The position numbers were made by a program, and so were the translations under genes. A model generated the notes under the pieces. That model did not search any database. It saw nothing but the letters and a program-made list of their open reading frames with translations, and was not told where the DNA came from. Source: CAZOOW01 sp964581535 (lineage in GTDB: Bacteria > Patescibacteriota > Saccharimonadia > Saccharimonadales > Saccharimonadaceae). From it: 64,000 bases of DNA. The stretch's first letter is position 1. Every line of letters starts with the position of its first letter. The stretch covers positions 1 through 64,000 of the forward strand of contig CAZOOW010000002.1 of the NCBI GenBank assembly GCA_964581535.1, read 5' to 3'. Shown one piece after another: positions 9,029 through 16,440 of the stretch.

Positions 9029-10324
9029 ATGCTAAAGATGATTGAAACATTCAGTGGCATTGGTGCACAAGCCAAAGCCCTCAAGAACTTGGGAGTCGAT
9101 TTTGAAATAATCGGTACTGCTGATTGGGATATCAACGCAATGATTGCTTATGATCTTATACACCATGGTCCTCAGGATTTATCTAAGTATGAAAACGCTA
9201 CACGTGCAGAAATGCAGGAGAAACTCAGCAAATATACCCTGAGTACGGACGGTAAGGTTGAAGCAGACAAGTTTGCGATAAGGAATCTTAGTATGCCAGT
9301 GCTAAGAAGTGTCTGTGCCGCAATAGACAGAACAAACAACTACGTTAGTGTTACAGACATGAATGGAGCATTACTCCCAATTGAAATGAATGCACTAACT
9401 TATTCTTTCCCATGCCAGGATCTCTCGGTTGCCCATGCCTGGCACGGAAAAACTGAAGGTATAGATCGTAGCGCAGCGAACCGCTCTAGTATGCTTTGGG
9501 AGATCGAGCGAATCCTGAAAGAGCGAAAAGCAAGTCCAAGGGCTATGCCAAAATTCCTACTAATGGAGAACGTCCCTAACATTATTTCAAGGTCTCATAG
9601 TAAGAATTTCGAAGATTGGCAGAAATCACTTGAAGAATTAGGATATATGAATAAATTCTACATCTTACATGCAAACCATTTTGGTATGCCACAAGTTCGT
9701 AAGCGTGCGTATTTAATCAGTGTTTATGTTGGCAAAAATGAATTACTTAAAAAGAAAGTAGAAAAATATTTCGAATCGCACGACTTGCAAGATGTAAGGA
9801 AACAGCAGCGACATTTGTCAGAATTTCTAAGAACTGATTATTCTAATGAAACACTGCGAGATGAAGCAAATAGTAGTCAACCAAACGATACTCCTTCACG
9901 ACGGAATATATATGAAAAAAATGTTCGATTGTTTGATGGTACAGAATACCTAGGTTATGTCCCTACAATTACTACGAAACAAGACCGACACCCTAATGCT
10001 GGTTGCATAACCTACAATAGTTATCGACCCGGCAAAGCTAATTTTCGATATCTAACTGGACGTGAAAGTATGCTGTTAATGGGCTTCGAGGATTCTGACT
10101 ATGAAGCAATTGCTGATGGTAATTTTATGAAAAGTTCAACAGATTACTTCTTTAGCAACAACAAGATAATAAAACTTGCAGGAAATAGTATTGTTGTTCC
10201 TGTACTTGAGGAAATTTTCAAACAGATGATTTACATCGATGAACACTTTTTGGCAAAAGAAGTCCCTGTTAAAGAACATTCGTTCGATGCTCAACTTATA
10301 GGTGAGTTCGGATTAGCTGCATAA
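9029..10324 (+). CDS. C5 cytosine-specific DNA methyltransferase
   Basis: A 431-residue methylase that transfers a methyl group from S-adenosylmethionine to carbon 5 of cytosine. Motif I is ETFSGIGAQAKAL near residue 6. The catalytic Pro-Cys of motif IV is in SFPCQDLS (about 126-133), motif VI is MENVPN near 178, and motif VIII is QVRKRAYL near 221. Motifs IX-X are recognisable as GYVPTITTKQDRHP and the LAGNSIVVPV end. The target-recognition region between VIII and IX (about 235-305) sets the site, which cannot be read from the sequence. It presumably marks host DNA for the adjacent operon. All catalytic residues are intact. Confidence 0.95.
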   Translation: MLKMIETFSGIGAQAKALKNLGVDFEIIGTADWDINAMIAYDLIHHGPQDLSKYENATRAEMQEKLSKYTLSTDGKVEADKFAIRNLSMPVLRSVCAAIDRTNNYVSVTDMNGALLPIEMNALTYSFPCQDLSVAHAWHGKTEGIDRSAANRSSMLWEIERILKERKASPRAMPKFLLMENVPNIISRSHSKNFEDWQKSLEELGYMNKFYILHANHFGMPQVRKRAYLISVYVGKNELLKKKVEKYFESHDLQDVRKQQRHLSEFLRTDYSNETLRDEANSSQPNDTPSRRNIYEKNVRLFDGTEYLGYVPTITTKQDRHPNAGCITYNSYRPGKANFRYLTGRESMLLMGFEDSDYEAIADGNFMKSSTDYFFSNNKIIKLAGNSIVVPVLEEIFKQMIYIDEHFLAKEVPVKEHSFDAQLIGEFGLAA

Positions 10325-10333
10325 TGTTATAAT
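10325..10333 (+). promoter_or_regulatory. extended -10 promoter of the endonuclease gene
   Basis: TGT followed by TATAAT (10328-10333) lies in the 23-base gap, 14 bases before ATG 10348, with no Shine-Dalgarno. The endonuclease message would carry a leader of only about 7 bases. Confidence 0.6.
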
Positions 10334-10347
10334 TACACTCAAGTTAC

Positions 10348-11532
10348 ATGAGTGTTTATGAACATAACGAACTATCCACTGCTCCGTTAATTGTCGATGC
10401 AATATATAAAAGCAAAGGCACTCTTTTTGGTGACGATCCGTTAAGTAAAGTATTACCAAAGCTTGAAAACCAGGGTGGTTTTCGAAGAGTAAAACGTACT
10501 GATAAAAGTGGTAACTTAGCTTATATTGTTCTGTACACTTCACAAGAAATTGATTGGCCAGACAATTTAGACCTTGAAACTGGTATATTCAAATATTTCG
10601 GAGATAATCGCACCACTGGCAAAGATTTGCATGATACTCCAAAAAAAGGTAATAGACACCTACAAGATATATTTTCGAAAATTGATAGTAAGGACGACCG
10701 TCAAAATATACCCCCATTACTTGTATTCCAGTGGGCTGGACGTGCATTTGACGCTAAATTCTTAGGTATAGCCGTACCTGGAAACCCAAATATTCCTACA
10801 GACCACGAGTTAAATGCAATATGGAGATCAAAAAATGGTAATAGGTTTCAGAACTACGAAGCTTATTTTACTATTCTTGATATTGGTGCCGAAGTGATTT
10901 CAAAAGATTGGCTTAAATCATTGATAAATGATCATGCTAATAGCCTAGATCTTGCGCCAGAATCATGGAAGAATTTTATCAAGTATGGTCGCCAAGGTGT
11001 GAAACCCCTTCTTGCACCAAAGAACACAGAAATCCCAACAAAAGATCAACAATTGCCTGATAATCTAATAGACCAAAAATTAATTCAGCAAATTAGGGAT
11101 TATTATTCGGACAACCCATTTGGTTTCGAACTTTGCGCTACTAAAATTATTCAAAAAATGGACAAGAATTTTGAATTATTTGAGTTAACTAGACCCTGGC
11201 GTGACGGTGGTCGCGATGCTATTGCAAAGTATAGAATAGGAAATACACAGAATCCAATCTTAGTAGATTGTGCTATTGAAGCGAAGTGTTATTCTCAAGA
11301 TATTTCTGTAGGTGTTAAGCCCATGTCGCGACTAATTTCGAGATTACGATATAGACAATTTGGAGTTCTAGTTACTACTAGCTATGTTCACTCCCAAGCT
11401 TATAGGGAAATAGTAGAAGATGGACACCCAATTCTAGTTATAAATGCATACGACATTGCAAAAATATTGAGGCAAAGTGGCTTAGATAATGATTCAATAA
11501 TTAGTTGGTTGGACAACCTAGATATCAGGTAA
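10348..11532 (+). CDS. Mrr-fold restriction endonuclease with AspBHI/MspJI-like N-terminus
   Basis: A 394-residue protein in two parts. Residues about 1-200 resemble the N-terminal domain of AspBHI/MspJI-type enzymes, an SRA-like module that reads modified cytosine; the pattern IFKYFGDNRTTGKDLH is the recognisable stretch. Residues about 240-394 form an Mrr-type PD-(D/E)XK nuclease with WRDGGRDAI (Asp near 289) and CAIEAKCY (EAK near 310-312). MspJI itself has QAK at this place. The gene sits directly after a C5 methylase, so it may instead be a conventional cutter blocked by that methylation. The N-domain assignment is from memory and less certain than the nuclease call. Confidence 0.75.
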   Translation: MSVYEHNELSTAPLIVDAIYKSKGTLFGDDPLSKVLPKLENQGGFRRVKRTDKSGNLAYIVLYTSQEIDWPDNLDLETGIFKYFGDNRTTGKDLHDTPKKGNRHLQDIFSKIDSKDDRQNIPPLLVFQWAGRAFDAKFLGIAVPGNPNIPTDHELNAIWRSKNGNRFQNYEAYFTILDIGAEVISKDWLKSLINDHANSLDLAPESWKNFIKYGRQGVKPLLAPKNTEIPTKDQQLPDNLIDQKLIQQIRDYYSDNPFGFELCATKIIQKMDKNFELFELTRPWRDGGRDAIAKYRIGNTQNPILVDCAIEAKCYSQDISVGVKPMSRLISRLRYRQFGVLVTTSYVHSQAYREIVEDGHPILVINAYDIAKILRQSGLDNDSIISWLDNLDIR

Positions 11533-11539
11533 GTTAGGA

Positions 11540-12415
11540 ATGCAACTGTCCAAGTCAGACTACATGCTTTTCCTGAAGCATCCGGCATGGCTCTGGTTAA
11601 AGAAGCACGATAAACACAAGCTACCTCCAATCGATGAAGGTACTCAAGCTATGTTTGATGCTGGTCACAAATTCGAGGCCTACGCTGAGGCAATCTTCGA
11701 AAACGGGCTAACACTCGGATTCAATGACTTTAACGAGTACAACAGCCTCACAGAGCGTACACGGCAAGCATTAGCTGATGGAGCGACTACAATTTTCCAG
11801 TCACGTTTCGTGTGGGGTGAGTATAACTGTTTACCCGACATCATCGACGTAGTTGGAGAGAATGAGGTAGACCTCTACGAAATAAAATCTAGTACGAAGG
11901 TCAAAGAAGAACATCTCTATGACTTGGCATTCCAGCGAGCAGTCATTGAAGGTAACGGCCTCAAGATTCGTAAGATCTTTGTCATCTACGTCAACAATGA
12001 GTATGTTCGGCACGGAGCGATAGTTCCGACTGAACTCACCAAAATGGATGATGTAACATTGGCCGTGCATAATCTAGCAGCCTTCACAGAATCAAACATG
12101 CCTCTTGCTCTCGAAACTATGAAAAGTGACACGATGCCAGATCCTAACCCAATCTTCCTGAGTAAAATGGGTGACAAAAAGGAATGGCAAGCAATCTACG
12201 ATTCGCTAACTGGAGCTGACAAGCCAGACTATTCCGATGCCCAGCCCACTTACCAGAAGCATGAGATTGATACATTCCTGGGTGAGCCCACAAGTATTTT
12301 TTTAGAACACCTTTTTGATGACATGTTTACTCTACGGGAACGGTTCAGAGAGCTGGGTATGGTTATCGAAGATGGTGTGATCTATTTGTCAGACTTGGAG
12401 AATCGGAATGTTTAA
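11540..12415 (+). pseudogene. DUF2779 nuclease, 5' part (interrupted gene)
   Basis: Residues 1-249 are the N-terminal half of a DUF2779 protein: a Cas4/RecB-like PD-(D/E)XK nuclease region, with LSKSDYMLFLKHPAWLW at the start, DIIDV then YEIKSSTKVKEEH near 95-120 (D and E-x-K), and QRAVIEG. After IDTFLGE (up to base 12286) the homologous sequence stops and 42 unrelated residues follow to the TAA at 12415. The missing half lies at 15634-16260. Joining the two at GGTGAG gives FLGE-LEFPLYFLDYET in frame, a 455-residue protein of normal size. Whether the N-terminal product is still made and active is unknown. It starts 7 bases after the endonuclease stop. Confidence 0.85.
12281..12287. repeat. 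left direct repeat GGTGAGC flanking the insertion
   Basis: GGTGAGC at 12281-12287 recurs at 15634-15640, exactly where homology to the DUF2779 protein stops and resumes. It looks like a target-site duplication or a recombination crossover sequence. At 7 bases it could arise by chance, but its placement is exact. Confidence 0.7.
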
Positions 12416-12531
12416 AATTCGTACAGTCCCCTCCTCACACCTGTTTGATAGCATGACGTTTGGCGAAGCTTTCTTTAAAGATGCACGTAGGTGCAAGAAG
12501 TCGTTTTCTTCTATAGGCCGTCTAAAATGAT
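12412..12531 (+). other. 39-codon open frame, unrecognised
   Basis: ATG at 12412 overlaps the TAA of the preceding frame and runs to TGA at 12529-12531. The product begins MFKIRTVPSSHLFDSMTF and ends in a basic tail. I do not recognise it; it may be a truncated gene brought in with the inserted segment. No separate ribosome site is visible. The rest of the stretch up to the ArsR promoter, 12532-12625, holds no feature I can name. Confidence 0.25.
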
Positions 12532-12625
12532 TAACTGTCTATTTGAGCTAACGTAGAGTTCTCTCGGCTCTGTAAGGAGCAGAGTTGCGGAAATTAACAA
12601 TAATTTGTCAATTAAAATTCATTGG

Positions 12626-12654
12626 TTGAAATTTTTCAACGAATCAAATATACT
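12626..12654 (+). promoter_or_regulatory. sigma70-type promoter of the ArsR-MMPL unit
   Basis: TTGAAA (12626-12631), a 17-base spacer and TATACT (12649-12654) form a near-consensus promoter. The predicted start of transcription is at about 12661, one base before the regulator ATG, so the message should be leaderless. The -35 box overlaps an inverted repeat GTTGAAA/TTTCAAC (12625-12640). Confidence 0.75.
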
Positions 12655-12666
12655 CATACGTATGAG
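12653..12666. promoter_or_regulatory. palindromic operator CTCATACGTATGAG
   Basis: A perfect 14-base palindrome covers the end of the -10 box, the predicted transcription start and the regulator's ATG. Its position is right for autorepression by the dimeric ArsR-type protein encoded next. The second inverted repeat at 12625-12640 covers the -35 box and may be a further site. Confidence 0.6.
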
Positions 12667-13005
12667 ATTTGAGCAGCCTGCCGCCCTACGACTTCTACAT
12701 GCGAATTTGCCAATCTTTATTGCGCTCTCTAGCCCGCATCGTCAAAAAATTATGATGATGCTTGCAAGTGGAACCGAGCTCAATGTCGAGGGGCTGGCGC
12801 GCCAGCTTGGGCTGCCGCGACCATCGGTGTCTCATCACATTAAAGTCTCTTGAGCCGAGCTGGGCTACTGAGTAGCCAGAGAGTGGGCGTCAACCTGTAT
12901 TACAAGCCAAATTTCGAGAAGCCACTTAAATCACTGCGTGAATTCGTGGTTGTGCTAGAAGAAATAGAAAAAAATGGAGGAATCGATGCAAAAAATTCTA
13001 AGTAA
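12662..13005 (+). pseudogene. ArsR-type winged-helix regulator with frameshift
   Basis: The first frame (ATG 12662 to TGA at 12851-12853) encodes 63 residues ending in RPSVSHHIKVS, the recognition helix of an ArsR repressor. After a two-base surplus (or one-base loss) at the sequence GTCTC near 12845-12850, the family pattern resumes in another frame as LSRAGLLSSQRVGVNLYY and runs to TAA 13003-13005 in a coiled-coil-like tail. Restoring the frame gives about 114 residues, normal for the family. It may be a true mutation, a sequencing error or a slippage site. If it is real, the MMPL gene has lost its repressor. The 3' end overlaps the MMPL start. Confidence 0.8.
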
Positions 13006-15346
13006 CATTAACCAGCTTGCCTTTGACCACCCGTGGCGAGTTATTTCTGCTTGGCTGGTGCTGCTGGCACTGCTAGCTACCGGTGCGGCGATGAACTTCC
13101 AGGCGCCCGGCAACTCAATGACCATTCCTGGCACTGAAGCCCAAAGAGGTATCGACAAGTTGTCGTCGTTATTCCCGGACGCCGGCAAAAGCAGCGGCCG
13201 GGTCGTCGTTTTTGCCAGTGGTAATAAAACGATACATGACTTCCAGCCAGAGCTAGAACAAACCGTAGGAAGTATTGGTAGGATAGATGGCGTGACTCAG
13301 GTGGCTAGCCCTTTCATGAACCCATCGGCTATCAGCCAAGACGGTAAAGTGGCTATTGTCCAAGTCCAGCTGGCTGAGGAGTCAGGCTCGAGCGAACCAG
13401 TGACACTAGAAGAAATCGATATTAGCCTAAATCGTCTACGCGAATCTGGATTGACTGTCGAAAAAGGCGGCGATCTGGTTAATAATTTTTCCCATAACCC
13501 ACTCGGGGCCGGCGAACTAATCGGCGTCGGTGTAGCCTTGATCGTTTTATTAGTACTATTTGGCTCACTGGTCGCTGCTGGCTTGCCTATTTTAACGTCA
13601 GTTCTAGCGATAGGTCTGACTATGGCAGGCTTATTTAGCCTCAGTGGGGTCATCGAAACTAACACGACGACACCGGCAATCGCTGCCATGCTCGGTATTG
13701 CGGTCGGTATTGATTATTCGCTTTTTATTATCAACCGCTACCGCTCGCTAGTGCTAGAGGGAAAAAGTTATAAAGAAGCGAGCGGTAAGGCGCTGGCGAC
13801 GTCTGGTAGCGCGGTTATTTTTGCCGCTGCTACGGTCGTTGTGGCGCTAGCGGCACTTAGTATTTTGCAAATACCTTTCATTACTATAATGGGGCTGACC
13901 GCAGCTGTGGCTGTGACGCTGGCTGCCCTATTGTCTGTGACCTTGATGCCTGTATGGTTCCGGCTCGGTGGCAATAAGTTACTTAGTCGACGTCAGGCAG
14001 ATAGCCTTAAGGGTGGAGAGCCAAAAGCTATTACCGACTCTCGGCGATGGGAAAAATTTGGTAGCTTTGTTATAAAACACCCGGTTTCGATAATAGTGCT
14101 ATCGCTAGTTGCCGTAGGCCTGATGTCTATCCCGGCCTTGTCACTTGAGCTTGGCATGCCTACCGACCAACACGCGCCGGCTGACTCGACTGAATCACGT
14201 GCGTATAAGCTGATTAGTGACAACTTTGGCGAAGGTAATAATGCGCCACTCATGGTTGTAGTTGAAGGGCTAGAGCCGGTGTCTGATGAAGAGATAGCTA
14301 CCCTGAAACAGCAAAAAATTGACGAACTTGATAATCAGTTGGCTCAAAAAGCGACCGAGATGAAACGGCAATTTGAGCAACGACTTCAATCGGCGCAGGC
14401 TCCAGCCCAGCAGATGGCGATAGCACAGGAGCTTGCGACTACGCAGGCCAAAGGTGCGGCGATGCGCAGTGAAGCAATTAGTAAAATCGATAGTCAGATA
14501 AATATGGCTGGCAAGCGATTGCATTTGATGGCTGTTGCGGACAAGGTTGAGGCTACTAATAATGTCCATAGCGTTTTGCCGGCTCTGGTGAGTAGTGACG
14601 GGCGCTCGGGTGTCCTTCAGGTTATACCAAATTCTGGACCATCAGACCAGGAAACGACCGACCTGGTCACTACCCTACGGTCTGCTGATATCCAAAACGA
14701 ATGGTTGGCAGGTGGACAGTTTACTGTCACAGGCAGCACAGCAATGCTGATTGACATTAATAAAAAGATTGCCGAGGCCATGCCGGTTTACCTGTTGACG
14801 ATAGTCGGAATATCACTGATTCTGCTGGTGGTGGCGTTTCGATCTGTATTGGTACCGATAAAAGCAACTCTCGGCTATCTGCTGTCGGTTGCTGTGATGT
14901 TTGGTGCGCTTGTTGCGGTATTCCAGTGGGGTTGGCTTGACATTGCCAATGCGCCCGGTCCAATTGTTAGTTTCTTGCCGCTTATCGCGCTTGGTATTCT
15001 ATTTGGGCTAGCCATGGACTACGAGTTCTTTCTGGTATCGAGCATAAAGAATGAACATCGCACCGAAGCCAATGCAGCCAAGTCTATTGTTCGAGGAATC
15101 GACATGAGCGGTAAGGTGGTGACTGCGGCAGCATTGATTATGGTTGCTGTGTTCTCTGGCTTTATTGCAAATGACAACAGTGTCGTGCAGGCACTAGGGT
15201 TCGCACTAGCGGTTGGTGTTCTCGTCGACGCTTTCATTGTTAGGTTGCTCATAGTACCGGCAGTTATGAAGCTGCTCGGTAATACTGCTTGGTGGGCGCC
15301 AAAATGGCTGAAGGCCATTATCCCAGACGATCTACTCGGACATTAA
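12986..15346 (+). CDS. MMPL/RND-family membrane exporter
   Basis: A 786-residue RND-superfamily permease of the MMPL type, which exports lipids, drugs or other hydrophobic compounds using the proton gradient. There are twelve predicted membrane spans: one near residue 20, five between about 175 and 320, one near 365, and five in the last 200 residues. The two extracellular loops lie between. The second loop (about 430-530) has a long Gln/Ala/Lys-rich coiled coil. The conserved GIAVGIDYSLFI and the matching FGLAMDYEFFLVS place the Asp-Tyr pairs of the proton relay in both halves. ATG 12986 follows GGAGG by 6 bases, so the upstream ATG at 12974 is rejected. Its neighbour is the frameshifted ArsR regulator. 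Confidence 0.9.
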   Translation: MQKILSNINQLAFDHPWRVISAWLVLLALLATGAAMNFQAPGNSMTIPGTEAQRGIDKLSSLFPDAGKSSGRVVVFASGNKTIHDFQPELEQTVGSIGRIDGVTQVASPFMNPSAISQDGKVAIVQVQLAEESGSSEPVTLEEIDISLNRLRESGLTVEKGGDLVNNFSHNPLGAGELIGVGVALIVLLVLFGSLVAAGLPILTSVLAIGLTMAGLFSLSGVIETNTTTPAIAAMLGIAVGIDYSLFIINRYRSLVLEGKSYKEASGKALATSGSAVIFAAATVVVALAALSILQIPFITIMGLTAAVAVTLAALLSVTLMPVWFRLGGNKLLSRRQADSLKGGEPKAITDSRRWEKFGSFVIKHPVSIIVLSLVAVGLMSIPALSLELGMPTDQHAPADSTESRAYKLISDNFGEGNNAPLMVVVEGLEPVSDEEIATLKQQKIDELDNQLAQKATEMKRQFEQRLQSAQAPAQQMAIAQELATTQAKGAAMRSEAISKIDSQINMAGKRLHLMAVADKVEATNNVHSVLPALVSSDGRSGVLQVIPNSGPSDQETTDLVTTLRSADIQNEWLAGGQFTVTGSTAMLIDINKKIAEAMPVYLLTIVGISLILLVVAFRSVLVPIKATLGYLLSVAVMFGALVAVFQWGWLDIANAPGPIVSFLPLIALGILFGLAMDYEFFLVSSIKNEHRTEANAAKSIVRGIDMSGKVVTAAALIMVAVFSGFIANDNSVVQALGFALAVGVLVDAFIVRLLIVPAVMKLLGNTAWWAPKWLKAIIPDDLLGH

Positions 15347-15373
15347 CTCACTAATGATGAGTGTGGGTATTAA

Positions 15374-15527
15374 TGATCTCACCCGGAATACTAAAGTGCA
15401 ATGCGCCGTCGCAACAAGTTGCCGGGCATTGTCGAACCGCGACGGGTTCGGTTCCTGCGTAAAACGTAATAGAAAATAGCCCAGGCATAAAGCCTCGGCT
15501 ATTTTCTTTGGTGATCTCACCGGGAAT
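15374..15527. repeat. short direct repeat TGATCTCACC(C/G)GGAAT
   Basis: A 16-base sequence at 15374-15389 recurs with one mismatch at 15512-15527, 138 bases apart, in the non-coding right end of the inserted segment. The stretch between contains small hairpins, for example CGAACC/GGTTCG near 15434-15450, and one terminator. No gene is visible in 15347-15633. Confidence 0.5.
15471..15507. terminator. terminator after the MMPL gene
   Basis: AGAAAATAGCC (15471-15481) pairs with GGCTATTTTCT (15497-15507), with a further inner stem AGGC/GCCT. The arms carry A and T runs, so it can end transcripts from either side. Confidence 0.7.
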
Positions 15528-15590
15528 GTTCGCGAGCGAACGCTTCGCCCGAACCGCGTGGTGGCTTCGATTCGCTGGATAAATCCAGCT

Positions 15591-15633
15591 ATAGAAAAAG
15601 ACTCATACGGCAAGCGCATGAGTCTTTTTCTAT
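15591..15633. terminator. perfect hairpin at the right boundary of the insertion
   Basis: ATAGAAAAAGACTCAT (15591-15606) is the exact reverse complement of 15618-15633, with an 11-base loop. The right arm ends one base before the GGTGAGC repeat where the DUF2779 gene resumes. It acts as a plausible bidirectional terminator and also marks the element end. Confidence 0.75.
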
Positions 15634-15640
15634 GGTGAGC
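15634..15640. repeat. right direct repeat GGTGAGC flanking the insertion
   Basis: Second copy of the 7-base sequence found at 12281-12287. The codons GGT GAG here continue as CTA GAA TTT, in frame with the C-terminal half of the DUF2779 gene. Confidence 0.7.
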
Positions 15641-16260
15641 TAGAATTTCCACTCTACTTCCTCGACTACGAAACAATGTCTGCCGTTGTACCGTACTTCG
15701 ATGGCCACCGTCCGTACCAACAAGTACCATCACAGTACTCACTCCATATCCTCGATGCGCCAGATGCAGAACTGCGTCAAAAAGAATACCTGCACCGTGA
15801 CAACTCAGATCCATCGCTACCGATTGCGCAACATCTTGTTGAAGATATTGGAGATCATGGCTCAATCATTACGTGGAATATGGGCTTCGAGAAGAGCTGT
15901 AACGTGACCCTCGGTAAGCTCAATCCAGAATATGCCGATGCAATGGAAAAGATTAACGAACGCATTACTGATCTTATGATTCCATTTAAGCCAAAGAACG
16001 GCTGGTATAGTGATCCGCGTTTTGAAGGCTCGGCAAGCATCAAGAAAGTGCTCCCAGTTGTCGTACCGTCGCTATCATACAAAGAACTCGATATTCAAAA
16101 TGGTGGTAGTGCGCAAACACTCTGGATGCAAGCTATCCTCGATGGCACGCGTGATGATAAAGAAAAGATTCTCGACGATCTCATCAAATATTGCGGTCTT
16201 GATACACTCGCGATGGTTGAGATATACGAAGCACTAAAAAAAGTCACAACCAACGCCTAG
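15634..16260 (+). pseudogene. DUF2779 nuclease, 3' part (interrupted gene)
   Basis: The C-terminal 208 residues of the DUF2779 protein begin GELEFPLYFLDYET and continue through DGHRPYQQVPSQYSLHIL, GSIITWNMGFE, SIKKVLPVVVP, LSYKELDIQNGG and CGLDTLAMVEI. The pattern of D-x-E at the start, an Asn/Phe-Glu block and a final Asp resembles DnaQ-like RNase-H-fold exonucleases. An in-frame TGA at 15619 closes the frame upstream; the first internal ATG is 15676, which would remove the first acidic motif. It is the matching half of 11540-12286, and the join is in frame. Confidence 0.85.
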
Positions 16261-16272
16261 ACGTAACTAGTA

Positions 16273-16302
16273 TTGACCATCTGATGTTTTATGTGCTACA
16301 TT
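16273..16302 (+). promoter_or_regulatory. promoter for a short transcript
   Basis: TTGACC (16273-16278), an 18-base spacer and TACATT (16297-16302) form a fair sigma70-type promoter just after the DUF2779 3' part. It points to a terminator only 25 bases from the predicted start. Confidence 0.5.
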
Positions 16303-16308
16303 GTTTTT

Positions 16309-16366
16309 GAAGGGTCTTGTATTAGATAAGGCGCTCTGAGGGTAATCTTCAGAGCGCCTTTTGTTT
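16309..16366 (+). ncRNA. possible short RNA ending in a terminator
   Basis: The promoter at 16273-16302 would start a transcript near 16309 that meets a strong terminator hairpin, AAGGCGCTCTGA (16328-16339) with TCAGAGCGCCTT (16349-16360), then TTGTTT. The product would be a roughly 58-base RNA. It could be a small RNA, an attenuated leader of the HxlR gene downstream, or just an upstream terminator next to a chance promoter. Confidence 0.3.
16328..16366 (+). terminator. intrinsic terminator
   Basis: A perfect 12-base stem (16328-16339 with 16349-16360) with a 9-base loop is followed by TTGTTT. It separates the DUF2779 remnant from the HxlR gene. Confidence 0.85.
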
Positions 16367-16440
16367 GGCAGTAAGTCGGTCTTCAACGAAATAGTTGACC
16401 CACCTAGCGTTTGAACGATCTGCCGCAGATGGAGGTTATT

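Larger units (their letters stand above)
12288..15640. mobile_element. 3.35-kb inserted segment in the DUF2779 gene
   Basis: A 3,353-base segment (one repeat copy included) separates the two in-frame halves of the DUF2779 gene. It carries the tail of one unrecognised reading frame (12288-12415), a 39-codon frame, an ArsR-type regulator with a frameshift, an MMPL exporter, and two hairpin terminators at its right end. No transposase, integrase or terminal inverted repeat is seen. The right boundary coincides with the end of a 16-base perfect inverted repeat. It may be a passenger segment moved by an enzyme encoded elsewhere, or a cassette acquired by recombination. The insertion itself is read directly; the mechanism is unknown. 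Confidence 0.75.

Noticed and set aside
12281..15640. Classical insertion sequence
   Set aside because: No transposase or terminal inverted repeat is found; the left end does not match the reverse complement of the right-end hairpin.
15332..15865. 177-residue minus-strand open frame
   Set aside because: It crosses two terminator hairpins and the 3' part of the DUF2779 gene, and has no recognisable domain; it is a shadow.
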